The notes beneath the pieces were generated by a model, which did not search any database, had not been told where the DNA came from, and worked only from the letters and a program-made list of their open reading frames with translations. DNA of 33,802 nucleotides. Origin: an uncultured bacterium (GTDB lineage: Bacteria > Myxococcota_A > Polyangia > Polyangiales > Houyiibacteriaceae). Below, piece after piece: positions 15,566-23,533 of the stretch (positions are counted from its first letter, which is position 1; each line of letters starts with the position of its first letter). Where the stretch lies: positions 1 to 33,802 of the forward strand of contig CALJYC010000044.1 in the NCBI GenBank assembly GCA_937984275.1, read 5' to 3'. A program made the position numbers and the translations under genes.

Positions 15566-16320
15566 GAAATGCGGCCCTCCCACCGGCCCGATGCCGCGGA
15601 CGTTCGCTCCCGAACGCTAACCGTTGCATGGTGTGCATCCAGATGCGCCAGCGCGTCGTGAATCTCTTGGCGCTCGCCGTCCGGCCACGGCTGCTGGGGA
15701 AACTCGGACGTCGCCTGCACCGCCACCCAACGGCGAAGTGCACCCGCCGACAGAATCAATCGCCCCCCGCCGCACGCCCTGCACACGATCCCGCCCCGCC
15801 CAGCGTCAAAGGACGCAGAACGCCCCGGCGCCGGCATCTTGCCACACTGAACGCAGCGATCGAGCGTCGGCGCGAAACCGAGCAACGCAAGAGCTCGAAT
15901 CTGGAGGCACAGCAGAGCCTCTTCGACGGGTGCGCCTTCGTTGAGCGCGGTCAGGAACCGCACCGCAACATCGAACACGGCAGGCTCGGGCTCGTGATCA
16001 GGTACGCGCTCACGAATGACGGCCAGTGCTGCACCCGCCGCCCCAATTGCCTCCAAACTCCGAAGGATCTCGTGAAACGATCGGTCGACCGACACACGCT
16101 CCAAGTGCGCGAGCTCGCCGCGGCCAGGCCGGAAGTGCGCGTTCATCAAGACATAGGGTTGCAACGCACCGCCAAACCGACGCTGACTCTTTCGAGCGCC
16201 GCGAGCAAGTGCGGAGATCTTGCCGTACTCCTCTGTTAGGAGTGTGACGATGCGGTCGGAGTCGCGATAGTCGACGGAACGCAGAAGGAGCGCTCGACTT
16301 TGGCGGCTTCGAGTTGGCAC
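15562..16320 (-). CDS. recO: DNA repair protein RecO
   Basis: RecO works with RecR (and RecF) to load RecA on SSB-coated single-stranded DNA. The 252-residue product has the N-terminal OB fold (RALLLRSVDYRDSDRIVTLL, then GKISALARGARKS) and the helical middle. A zinc-binding pair (CVQCGK and CRACGGG) completes it, all in family order and length. The start is GTG 16320, the only start that keeps the conserved N-terminus; its upstream region lacks a Shine-Dalgarno. It overlaps the 3' end of the rodZ-like gene by 85 nt, unusually long, so translation is presumably coupled to it. Downstream it is coupled to the DUF971 gene. Confidence 0.93.
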   Translation of the reverse strand: MPTRSRQSRALLLRSVDYRDSDRIVTLLTEEYGKISALARGARKSQRRFGGALQPYVLMNAHFRPGRGELAHLERVSVDRSFHEILRSLEAIGAAGAALAVIRERVPDHEPEPAVFDVAVRFLTALNEGAPVEEALLCLQIRALALLGFAPTLDRCVQCGKMPAPGRSASFDAGRGGIVCRACGGGRLILSAGALRRWVAVQATSEFPQQPWPDGERQEIHDALAHLDAHHATVSVRERTSAASGRWEGRIS

Positions 16321-16727
16321 GGCACCGCGGAGGATAGCTCAATCGGATCGTCCTGTGCAGGCGCGCGCCGCACGAGGGCGAAGGTGGCCACGATGATCGC
16401 GAAAAGGGCCGCCGTCGTGAGCGCCAGCAGAAGAGCCCGGTATCCGCGGCGGCTGTGGACCGTCGCGAGCGGTGCCGGAGACAGGGCTTGCGGACGCTCC
16501 TCGTCAAAGCGCGCAAGGACCTCGTCCGCGCTGATATCAACCGCCGACGCGTAAGCCTTGATGAAGCCGCGAACAAATACCCCGCTCGGCAGGTCTTCGA
16601 AGCGATCGTCTTCGAGTGACTCGAGCGTCCTGCGGGGGATGCGCGTCGTGCTCGAGACCTCTTCGATCGAAAGCCGGCGCGTCTCGCGCTCGGTCTTCAA
16701 GTAGTCGCCGATCGAGTCACTCCTCAT
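16236..16727 (-). CDS. Short RodZ-like membrane protein with helix-turn-helix
   Basis: This 163-residue protein has a RodZ-type HTH at residues 5-75 (IGDYLKTERETRRLSIEEVS, then SGVFVRGFIKAYA). A cytoplasmic linker and one membrane segment (about 97-118) follow. RodZ links MreB to the cell-shape machinery. Here the periplasmic part is only about 45 residues, so the usual DUF4115 domain is missing. Those last residues are partly encoded in the overlap with recO. ATG 16727 overlaps the stop of the TPR lipoprotein (ATGA), with GAGG 7 nt upstream. The order pilF-like then rodZ-like matches the pilW/pilF-rodZ arrangement of many proteobacteria. The truncation may be real or reflect a frameshift near 16320. 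Confidence 0.8.
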   Translation of the reverse strand: MRSDSIGDYLKTERETRRLSIEEVSSTTRIPRRTLESLEDDRFEDLPSGVFVRGFIKAYASAVDISADEVLARFDEERPQALSPAPLATVHSRRGYRALLLALTTAALFAIIVATFALVRRAPAQDDPIELSSAVPCQLEAAKVERSFCVPSTIATPTASSHS

Positions 16728-17515
16728 CGTGACGCCTCGAGAAGGGATTGACACATGCGCCCATCGTTCGAGTACGGGTCGAGCTCAACGCACTCTTCCA
16801 AGTCGGCGATCGCGTCTCGGCGATGGCCCAAGCGCGCGCGCACCTCTCCGCGCAGGCGCCACGCACCCTGAAGCTGCGGACTCTTGGAACACGACTCGTC
16901 GGCACCGAGGGCGCTCACGAGCGCGCGCTCCGCATCCTTCAACTGCTGCAGATGCCACATGGCCCGAGCCATCGTGTAATAGCCAACGCAAAATCGCGGC
17001 TGTATTCGGACCGCTTCCATCGTGGACTTCACCGCCTCTTGATATTCGCCTAGGTGGAATTGTGCCAGTCCAAGATTGCCCCATGCAAGATGTGGAGCTG
17101 TGTTCAGTTCATCGATTGCGGACTGCCGGAGCACGACGATCGCATCCTCGTAACGTTCCAGCTCCATGAGGCAGAGCCCGTAGATGTTGCGAGCCTCTGC
17201 AAGTGTCGAACCGCCACGCTTTTGCTTCTCCAGGAGCTTGATGGCAGTGCTCAGATCTTGTTCTGCTTTTTGGTAGTCCCGGCGTTCCATCTGGATGAAC
17301 CCCAGAAGCAGGTGGGCTTCGGCGTTGTTCGGGTTGAGCTCGAGAGCGATGTGCAGATGTTCAATGGCACTGGCCGTCTGACCCTCACTCCGAAGGGCAG
17401 CCGCAAGCTTGAATTCCCGCTCGGAGCGCTCACCGTCCGGCGTCGTCGCCCCGGAGGTCGTCGCGCAGCCAATGACCAGGCAAACCAGCCAAACCAATCC
17501 CCACATTCGAAGCAC
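16724..17515 (-). CDS. TPR lipoprotein, PilF/PilW/Tgl-like type IV pilus assembly factor
   Basis: This 263-residue protein has a lipoprotein signal (lipobox VIGC, Cys17) followed by tandem TPR motifs from about residue 33 to the end. Examples are SAIEHLHIALELNPNNAEAH, then KAEQDLSTAIKLL, then WGNLGLAQFHLGEYQEA. PilF/PilW/Tgl lipoproteins assemble the secretin ring of type IV pili in the outer membrane; Myxococcus Tgl is of similar length. The identification rests on size, lipobox, TPRs and the adjacent rodZ-like gene, a conserved neighbourhood. TPR lipoproteins are common, so other roles are possible. GTG 17515 gives an n-region Arg; ATG 17506 is the alternative. Neither has a clear Shine-Dalgarno. 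Confidence 0.72.
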   Translation of the reverse strand: MLRMWGLVWLVCLVIGCATTSGATTPDGERSEREFKLAAALRSEGQTASAIEHLHIALELNPNNAEAHLLLGFIQMERRDYQKAEQDLSTAIKLLEKQKRGGSTLAEARNIYGLCLMELERYEDAIVVLRQSAIDELNTAPHLAWGNLGLAQFHLGEYQEAVKSTMEAVRIQPRFCVGYYTMARAMWHLQQLKDAERALVSALGADESCSKSPQLQGAWRLRGEVRARLGHRRDAIADLEECVELDPYSNDGRMCQSLLEASR

Positions 17516-17564
17516 GTAGAGGGTCTACTGAGTGCGACGACCCCGGTCAAGAAGGGGTGTCGGT

Positions 17565-18218
17565 TTACCGACAGCTCAGGCCGTGGCGCACGTCTTCCTT
17601 GAGCGCGAGCAGATCGTGAAGCTGGCGCAGCGCCGAAGCGTCACTGATGGTGATCGTTTGATCACCTACCGAGAGGTATCCTCGCTCCTGCAACTGGCCG
17701 ACGACCGCTTTGACCTGATCGAGGTCCAATGCAGTTCGGGTGGATAATTCGAGAGGCGAGAGCTCGAGCGGCCCTTCCTCTGTGACGTCGACCGCATGGA
17801 GGAGGGTGTTCAGCACCCGGATGGTGGGATCGGGCAGCAGGAAGTTCTCGATTTGCTCGCCCGCCCGCTGCAGGCGCCGAGCGAGCTGCTGCATGACGCC
17901 CTCCCCTAGGTCAGGGCGGCGACGCACGAGCGCCCGAAAGGTGTCGCTCTCGATAACCAGCGCAGTCACGGGCTCCATCGCTTGAGCGGTCGCGGAGCGA
18001 TGCGCCCCCGGCAAGAGAGCCTCTTCACCGATTAGCTCCTCCGCCCCGTAAAGGCCGATGCTTCGTTCGACCCCTCGCGCGCGCTTGACGAGCTGTACTC
18101 TGCCCGTGCGGATCAGGTAGAGCTCCGTTGCAGGGGCTCCCGCGTAGTAGAGGGTCGTCCCAGCGGAAAAGCTCCGGTAGTACCGATCGATTCCGATCTC
18201 ATCGGTCGAATCCGCCAT
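17565..18218 (-). CDS. CRP/FNR-family cyclic-nucleotide-binding regulator
   Basis: This 217-residue protein has an N-terminal cNMP-binding beta-barrel (FSAGTTLYYAGAPATELYLI, then GRVQLVKR) and a phosphate-binding cassette-like stretch (IGEEALLPGAHRSATAQA). The C-helix is followed by a winged-helix-like region (LSTRTALDLDQVKAVVGQLQ, then ERGYLSVGDQTITI). The C-terminal part is less typical than in CRP, lacking an obvious recognition-helix signature, so DNA binding is probable but not certain. There are no Fe-S cysteines at the N-terminus as in FNR. ATG 18218 has no strong Shine-Dalgarno. It follows the ABC ATPase genes by 42 nt on the same strand; targets are unknown. Confidence 0.83.
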   Translation of the reverse strand: MADSTDEIGIDRYYRSFSAGTTLYYAGAPATELYLIRTGRVQLVKRARGVERSIGLYGAEELIGEEALLPGAHRSATAQAMEPVTALVIESDTFRALVRRRPDLGEGVMQQLARRLQRAGEQIENFLLPDPTIRVLNTLLHAVDVTEEGPLELSPLELSTRTALDLDQVKAVVGQLQERGYLSVGDQTITISDASALRQLHDLLALKEDVRHGLSCR

Positions 18219-18260
18219 CCGGTTCAGTTACCCCACTTGGCGTAAGCGCCGCAACCGCTA

Positions 18261-19235
18261 TCAGGCCAGGTGGCAGGCAACCTCGTGCCCCGGCTCGAGC
18301 GCCCGAAGCGCTGGAACCTCTCGATCACACAGGCCTTTTTCGGCGATCGGGCATCGAGGGTGAAAGGCACAACCGCTAGGAGGATCGATTGGGCTCGGCA
18401 CGTCACCCTCCAACAACAAGCGCCGTTTGCGGGCTGTCGGGTCGGGCTCGGGAGCGGCGCTCAGAAGAGCTTCGGTATAGGGATGACGGGGTTTGTTGTA
18501 GATCTGATCCGAGCTCGCGAGCTCCACCACGCGGCCGAGGTACATGACCGCCACGCGTCGGCTAACGTGCTCGACGACATGTAGATCGTGGGCGATGAAT
18601 AGATAGCTCAGGCCAAGCTCTTCTTGAAGGTCGCTGAGGAGGTTCACGATCTGCGCCTGAATGGAGACGTCGAGGGCGCTGACCGGCTCGTCTGCCACGA
18701 TGAAGCTGGGGGAGACGGCCAGTGCGCGCGCGATGCCGATGCGTTGGCGCTGTCCGCCGGAGAACTCGTGCGGATAGCGTCGCATGTGCTCGGGCCGCAA
18801 CCCAACCCGTTCGAGCAACGCGGCGATGCGCTCCTGCTCCTCCGATGCGGAGCTCACCATCCCGTGCACGCGCAACGCTTCGGACAGCGCAGCCTGTACC
18901 GTCATGCGGGGGTTCAACGAGCTGTAGGGATCCTGAAAGATGATTTGCATCTTGCTGCGGATCGGTCGCAGCGCCGACTGCGACAGACTGGTGATGTCTT
19001 GCCCCTCGAAGTAGACGCGCCCGCTCGTCGGCTCCTGGAGCCGCAGCAACAACCGCCCCAACGTGCTCTTGCCGCAACCGGACTCTCCGACGAGGCCCAG
19101 GGTTTCGCCCGGCATCACCTCCAGGCTGACGCCGTCGACGGCGCGCAGCTCCGCATGGCCACGCCTGATGCCGCGCGACGGGCCGCGAAACGACTTGCGT
19201 AGCGACTCGGCGCGTATGATCGGTTTCCTGCTCAT
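18261..19235 (-). CDS. Peptide/nickel-type ABC transporter ATPase (OppF/DppF-like)
   Basis: This 324-residue ATPase has Walker [11 protein letters not shown]-loop [14 protein letters not shown], signature [16 protein letters not shown], Walker [13 protein letters not shown] and the H-loop FIAHD. The C-terminal oligopeptide-transporter extension carries a CxF...CP cluster ([10 protein letters not shown]) typical of OppD/F proteins, which may hold an iron-sulfur cluster. ATG 19235 overlaps the stop of the partner ATPase (ATGA) with GAGG 7 nt upstream; the open frame runs further upstream into that gene. The two ATPases would energise one importer, but no permease or binding-protein gene is nearby. 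Confidence 0.92.
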   Translation of the reverse strand: MSRKPIIRAESLRKSFRGPSRGIRRGHAELRAVDGVSLEVMPGETLGLVGESGCGKSTLGRLLLRLQEPTSGRVYFEGQDITSLSQSALRPIRSKMQIIFQDPYSSLNPRMTVQAALSEALRVHGMVSSASEEQERIAALLERVGLRPEHMRRYPHEFSGGQRQRIGIARALAVSPSFIVADEPVSALDVSIQAQIVNLLSDLQEELGLSYLFIAHDLHVVEHVSRRVAVMYLGRVVELASSDQIYNKPRHPYTEALLSAAPEPDPTARKRRLLLEGDVPSPIDPPSGCAFHPRCPIAEKGLCDREVPALRALEPGHEVACHLA

Positions 19236-20206
19236 GCCGACGCCTCGGCGTGAAAGCACGAAACCGCACTTTGATCGAGTTGCTGCAAGGTCGGCTCGCC
19301 CGCGCGGCACGCGTCGGTGACGAGGCCGCAGCGATCTTGAAAACGGCACCCCGTCGGCAGCTCGCGCAAGTCGGGAACGATTCCCGGGATGGTCGGCAGC
19401 CGTTCCCCACGATTACGGGCGCTCGGCAAACTGTGCAGCAACCCCCGTGTGTACGGATGGCGCGGCGTTTGAAACAAGACGTTGGTCTCCGCTTGCTCGA
19501 CGATCTTGCCTGCGTACATGACGGCAATCTCGTGTGCGAACTCCGCCATCACACCGAGATCGTGACTGATGAAGATGATGCTCATGCCAAGCTCTTGCTG
19601 CAACGAACGGAGCAAATCCAGGATCTGCGCCTGAATCGTAACGTCGAGCGCCGTCGTGGGCTCATCGGCAATCAAGAGTCGCGGCTCGCACGCGAGCGCC
19701 ATCGCGATCATCACGCGCTGCCGCATGCCACCAGATAGCGTGTGCGGATAGGACTCGATCCGCTCCGTAGGAGCGGGGATCCCGACCAAATCCAGTAACT
19801 CGATTGCGCGGGCCTTGGCGGCGCGGCGGCTCACGTCCTGGTGAAGTCGGATCGCCTCCACGATCTGCGAGCCAACTGTATACACCGGATTGAGCGACGT
19901 CATCGGTTCCTGAAAAATCATCGAGATCTCGTTGCCCCGCAGGCTCCGCATCTCCGATTCGCGAAGCTGGAATAGGTCGCGGCCTTCGAATAACGCCTCG
20001 CCGCCCTCGATGAACCCCGGCGGGCTCGGGATGAGGCGCATGATCGACAACGACGTGACGCTCTTCCCACAACCACTCTCCCCGACGATGCCGAGCGTGC
20101 GGCCGGGAAGCACGTCGAACGAGACGTCGTCGACGGCTCTCAAGTAACCCTCGTCGGTCTCGAACGCCGTGACCAGGTGGCGCAGGCTTAGCAGGGGCTC
20201 GGTCAT
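19232..20206 (-). CDS. Peptide/nickel-type ABC transporter ATPase (OppD/DppD-like)
   Basis: This 324-residue ATPase has Walker [11 protein letters not shown]-loop [17 protein letters not shown], signature [16 protein letters not shown], Walker [14 protein letters not shown]-loop ISHD and the C-terminal TGCRFQDRC cluster of the OppD subgroup. It pairs with the OppF-like gene directly downstream (4-nt overlap). ATG 20206 has a weak AAGG-type Shine-Dalgarno. It is the first gene after a 40-nt gap from the DUF4292-like gene, so it may belong to the same long minus-strand transcript. Substrate could be di/oligopeptides, nickel or another small solute. Confidence 0.92.
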   Translation of the reverse strand: MTEPLLSLRHLVTAFETDEGYLRAVDDVSFDVLPGRTLGIVGESGCGKSVTSLSIMRLIPSPPGFIEGGEALFEGRDLFQLRESEMRSLRGNEISMIFQEPMTSLNPVYTVGSQIVEAIRLHQDVSRRAAKARAIELLDLVGIPAPTERIESYPHTLSGGMRQRVMIAMALACEPRLLIADEPTTALDVTIQAQILDLLRSLQQELGMSIIFISHDLGVMAEFAHEIAVMYAGKIVEQAETNVLFQTPRHPYTRGLLHSLPSARNRGERLPTIPGIVPDLRELPTGCRFQDRCGLVTDACRAGEPTLQQLDQSAVSCFHAEASA

Positions 20207-20246
20207 GCGGCGCTACCTTAGCACCGGTCCGCCGATGCTCGGCCTT

Positions 20247-21059
20247 TCATGAGCACGAGGCGAATTCGATCGACATGCCGGGGCTCGGCGTTTGCTGAAA
20301 GGCCCCCTCCGGAACGTTGGGGTTCAACGAGATCGATTTCACGCGAACCGAGGTGTCGGCGTCATTGACCTCATCGACAAACCGAACGTTCGTGGGAAAC
20401 GACTGGCCCTCGACGTCGACGTAGTCGTCATACGTCGCCTCCCAGCGCATCTTGCCGTCAGGGGCGCGCTCGGTGGATCGCCGGAGCGTCAATCGTTGGG
20501 CCTCCGGAAGCTTGTCCCGGTCGGCGTCATCGACGGAGAACGCGACCTCCTGGGTGGTACCGTCCGCGGCACCGAGCGTCACGACATAGCGCCCGTCGCG
20601 ACACTCCATCGACCGCTCGGTCGCGTCGATCATTGGTGTGTCGCCGGTGAGAAGCCGAAGCACGTTCTCCGCGTCAACCGAGATCCCCAACAAGCGGGCG
20701 ATATTCTCGGGACACGTCGGGCCGTGCAGGAACACGCCTTCGCGCAAATCGCTGAGCTGGAAGGTGTCCCCATCGCTCGTCAACACGGCCGCGGGCCCCA
20801 CCTGTGTCATGACATCGAAACGAACGCGGTTCGGCTGCTCGAGAAACATCAACACCGTGCCGCGAATGCGACCATTGCGGCCCCATTGCGTCACGCGAGC
20901 TTCGGCCTTGATCGACTGCCAGCCGGATTGACGGCTAGCGTGATCGTCTAGCGCTTTCCCAGCGTCCGTACGAGCTTGTACGGGACACGCAGGCGCTGTC
21001 TTGCAGCCTGTGACGGCCAACGACAACAAGAACAACGCGGTGAGCCACCCGCGCGTCAC
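20247..21059 (-). CDS. Outer-membrane-type lipoprotein, DUF4292/LolB-like
   Basis: This 270-residue lipoprotein has a signal peptide (LTALFLLSLAVTGC, lipobox Cys at about 18). The body reads as beta-strands of the LolB/DUF4292 type: GWQSIKAEARVTQWG, then LEQPNRVRFDVMTQVGP, then LTSDGDTFQLSD. LolB inserts lipoproteins in the outer membrane; DUF4292 members are of the same fold with unproven roles. The conserved opening 'ik.ea.' followed by 'p.r.R.d' supports the fold. GTG 21059 overlaps the upstream stop (TAGTG), coupling it to the cytochrome-like lipoprotein gene. The C-terminal region (YVDVEGQSFPTNVRFVDEV) fits a lipid-carrying half-barrel. Function is inferred from fold only. Confidence 0.72.
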   Translation of the reverse strand: MTRGWLTALFLLSLAVTGCKTAPACPVQARTDAGKALDDHASRQSGWQSIKAEARVTQWGRNGRIRGTVLMFLEQPNRVRFDVMTQVGPAAVLTSDGDTFQLSDLREGVFLHGPTCPENIARLLGISVDAENVLRLLTGDTPMIDATERSMECRDGRYVVTLGAADGTTQEVAFSVDDADRDKLPEAQRLTLRRSTERAPDGKMRWEATYDDYVDVEGQSFPTNVRFVDEVNDADTSVRVKSISLNPNVPEGAFQQTPSPGMSIEFASCS

Positions 21060-22171
21060 TAGTTGTCTGGAGCTCCCAAGTCGATCCAGTCTTCGACGAC
21101 CTGGATCAGCGGCTCGGCGATTGACCCAGGGGGCGGCATCACCGTGCCACAAGCCGGAGGATTGTTGCGCATCTTGTCGAGCAAGAGTGAGTTGTCCGAA
21201 ACGCCTGGAACCACGAGCGTGCCGAAAGTGGCACACACGCCTCCGGTGTAGGCCGAAGCGTTGACCACCGCCGGATACGAGTCCCCGGCCCAGTCGCTGG
21301 TGTTGGTCTTGTCGAAGCCGCTCAGGTCCAACGCTTCGACCGCCGCCCCACTCGGATCCGCGCCGCCTGGGATTCGGGTGCCGAACGGATTGTTTGGATT
21401 CTGGTCGTCGTTGTTGTTGGGCGGTCCGTGACAGGCAACGCACTCGGTGAACATGATGCTCCAGTAGATCTCGCTCCACTCCGGCGCGGGGAGCGCCCCT
21501 TGCGGCCCGGAGTAGACGCAGATCTCGTCGTCGACGCTAGCGCAGGGCTGGAGCTCGTCCTCCGGGGATGTCGCGATCTCGGTGCGCGCGATGACAGGCG
21601 ACTGACAAGCGAGCCAGTTGCGGACGATCTCTTGGCCCTCCTCGGATCGGATCGAGGGCAGCAGCGACTCGCCGTCTTTGCGGAGCCAAGGCGTGGGATT
21701 CTCCGCGAGCACTCCGGCTTCGCCCGGCGGCATCGCACCCGCGCGAATCTCCTGAATCATGCCCTCGGCCCAGCTGTTGATGCTGCTCTGGTTGCCGTAT
21801 AGGCGCCCAATCCGATCCGCATAGGGGGGCGACTGGTCATCGCAGTCGTCGAATGGAACCGTGCACGCGAGCGCCACGTCGAAGTTCAGCCCTGCTGGAA
21901 CACCAACCCGGTTGGCTCCTACAGCGGCGGGCGCATGACAAAACGTTCCATCGCCGCAGGTGGATTGCACCAGGGCTTGCCCCTCATACATCGGCAGGCC
22001 GTCGGTGACGCGAGACGCGATGTCGAACGCAGCGGGCCCGGGAATCGCGCGCCCGTCCGTCGTTTGGCCGTCCAGATTGCATTCACCGAGGTCGCGCTTA
22101 CAGCCCCCAATGCTCGTCAGGGCGCTCGCAATGAGCACAAGTGAGCAAGCAAGAGCGGGGCCGCGAAGCAT
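21059..22171 (-). CDS. Lipoprotein with c-type cytochrome-like motifs
   Basis: This 370-residue lipoprotein (lipobox IGGC, Cys24) has one classical heme c motif, CVACH at 244-248. Candidate distal Met ligands lie in RAGAMPPGE (143-151) and GTVMPPPGS (342-350). A second, atypical motif, CGDGTFCH (72-79, C-x5-C-H), sits in the N-terminal half. Many extra Cys (102, 110, 189, 210, 218, 313, 341) could form disulfides. The pattern resembles the large Cys-rich cytochrome-like lipoproteins common in myxobacteria, acting in periplasmic electron transfer. ATG 22171 is chosen for the signal peptide; the frame is open upstream into the sigma-factor gene. It lies 58 nt after that gene and may be co-transcribed. 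Confidence 0.75.
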   Translation of the reverse strand: MLRGPALACSLVLIASALTSIGGCKRDLGECNLDGQTTDGRAIPGPAAFDIASRVTDGLPMYEGQALVQSTCGDGTFCHAPAAVGANRVGVPAGLNFDVALACTVPFDDCDDQSPPYADRIGRLYGNQSSINSWAEGMIQEIRAGAMPPGEAGVLAENPTPWLRKDGESLLPSIRSEEGQEIVRNWLACQSPVIARTEIATSPEDELQPCASVDDEICVYSGPQGALPAPEWSEIYWSIMFTECVACHGPPNNNDDQNPNNPFGTRIPGGADPSGAAVEALDLSGFDKTNTSDWAGDSYPAVVNASAYTGGVCATFGTLVVPGVSDNSLLLDKMRNNPPACGTVMPPPGSIAEPLIQVVEDWIDLGAPDN

Positions 22172-22229
22172 CTGAGCCGGCAAATTGCTTCTGATGCCCC
22201 GCGGAGTCAAGCGAGATGCGCGGCCCCGC

Positions 22230-23039
22230 TCAGGCTGCGGGCCGGAGGTGCCCCAGGCGATCGCGGAGCTTTTGACGGGCCCGGACCTCGAGCTGCCGGA
22301 TCCGCTCCTTGCTGACACCCATCTCGCGGCCGAGCGCCGCAAGCGTGCAAGGCTCCTCGGAAAGGATGCGCGCCTCGATGATTCGCTGCTCGCGCGTGGT
22401 CAAGCTCGCCATCGCCGACTGCAACGCGGCACGCACGTGGTGCACCGATTCGGAACGCGCAAAACACTCTTCAGGAGTCGGCTGCTTGTAGGTCATGCGC
22501 TCCATCGCAGTGGGCGCATCGGACACCGACGCGTCGAGAGAGAGGTCTCCGCGCGCCAACAACGGCCACAGCTGTTTCGCGCGAGTGAGCGGCATCCCAC
22601 TTTCTTCGGCAAGCGCCTGCGGCGACTCGAAGGCCTGGCGCCGAAATGCGCGCATGGCCCGACGCTCGGTGCGCGTCGTCCCCAACCGGACGATCCGATA
22701 GGAGCGCACGACGTAGTCGCGAATCTCAGCGCGAATCCAATACGCCGCGTACGTGATCAGCCGGCAGTTCTTTTCAGGGTCGAACCTCGACGCGGCCTTC
22801 AACAGTCCGAGGTTGCCCTGCTGAACCAAATCTTCGAGGGGAACACCCCAGCGCCGATACTCGCGCGCGATGGAGATGACGAACGGCAGGCTCGACTCGA
22901 TCAAGCGAGCCCCGGCGGATTGCTTACCCTCCGCCCAACTCTGCGCGAGCTCACGTTCGGTCTCGGCGTCTAGGATCTCGATCCGCTTGAGTGAAGCACG
23001 GTATCGGTCCAAGGCCGTTGCAGTGACAATGGTCGGCAT
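22230..23039 (-). CDS. RpoH-like alternative sigma factor (sigma-70 family)
   Basis: This 269-residue sigma factor lacks region 1.1. Region 1.2/2 reads ALDRYRASLKRIEILDAETE, then LVQQGNLGLLKAASRFDPEK, then TYAAYWIRAEIRDYVVRSYR. Region 3 is short. Region 4 reads LTTREQRIIEARILSEEP, then LGREMGVSKERIRQLEVRAR. The length and the WIRAEI...Y.rsyRIVrl sequence are closest to the RpoH group, in which the myxobacterial SigB/SigC-type factors also fall. It would direct RNA polymerase to stress or developmental promoters. ATG 23039 gives the normal N-terminus. The start lies in a 227-bp divergent region facing the small gene at 23267. Heat-shock function is inferred only. Confidence 0.88.
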   Translation of the reverse strand: MPTIVTATALDRYRASLKRIEILDAETERELAQSWAEGKQSAGARLIESSLPFVISIAREYRRWGVPLEDLVQQGNLGLLKAASRFDPEKNCRLITYAAYWIRAEIRDYVVRSYRIVRLGTTRTERRAMRAFRRQAFESPQALAEESGMPLTRAKQLWPLLARGDLSLDASVSDAPTAMERMTYKQPTPEECFARSESVHHVRAALQSAMASLTTREQRIIEARILSEEPCTLAALGREMGVSKERIRQLEVRARQKLRDRLGHLRPAA

Positions 23040-23266
23040 GCCTGACCGCTGCTGCACTATCTGTGCCGAACGAACAAGCACCGAAAACGTGGGAAAACCC
23101 AGCGTGTGTCCCCCGCGGCGCGGCGTTTTGCCACATGCGGCAACCTCTTCGCCGCGGCAGCGGCGGCAAGACTTGCGCCACCCGCGCAAGACTTGCAGAT
23201 GCGCAGAAAGGCTGGAGTTTTCCGTGTGAGCTTTGCTGGTGCACTCAATTATGCTAGTTTCGGTGC

Positions 23267-23533
23267 GTGGAAGTCGTCCTTCGCAAAGTTGGCCGGAAGT
23301 CGGGTCGAGCTGTCGTTGGGCGTCTCTTGCGGCCGCCTCGGAAGGGCTCCGTCGTCGTCATCGAGTTTGCCGATGGACTCCACGAGTACGTCACCACGCC
23401 GGTGAAGCGCGTGCTTCAACTTTGCGGGCAGGACGGGTTGGACACCTATTACCTGCAAACCGCGAATAGCCGCTACCGCCTCGAGGTTCGTTCGAACGAA
23501 TCCGGCGTGATTGATCAGCCCGTCGCGAACTGA
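23267..23533 (+). CDS. Small conserved-looking protein of unknown function
   Basis: This 88-residue product starts at GTG 23267. The sequence is basic and strand-rich: RKVGRKSGRAVVGRLLRPPR, then GSVVVIEFADGLHEYVTTPV, then YYLQTANSRYRLEV. It is compact and lacks the Arg/Ser/Ala-only composition of shadow frames, so I regard it as a real gene. No signal, membrane segment or known motif is seen. The last 19 nt overlap the 3' end of the convergent N-formylglutamate amidohydrolase gene. It is divergent from the sigma-factor gene across 227 bp. An alternative short ORF in another frame (from 23233) is less protein-like. Confidence 0.6.
   Translation: MEVVLRKVGRKSGRAVVGRLLRPPRKGSVVVIEFADGLHEYVTTPVKRVLQLCGQDGLDTYYLQTANSRYRLEVRSNESGVIDQPVAN

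Noticed and set aside
23233-23255. TTGCTG and TATGCT as a promoter for the small gene at 23267
   Set aside because: The spacer is only 11 nt, too short for a sigma-70-type promoter.
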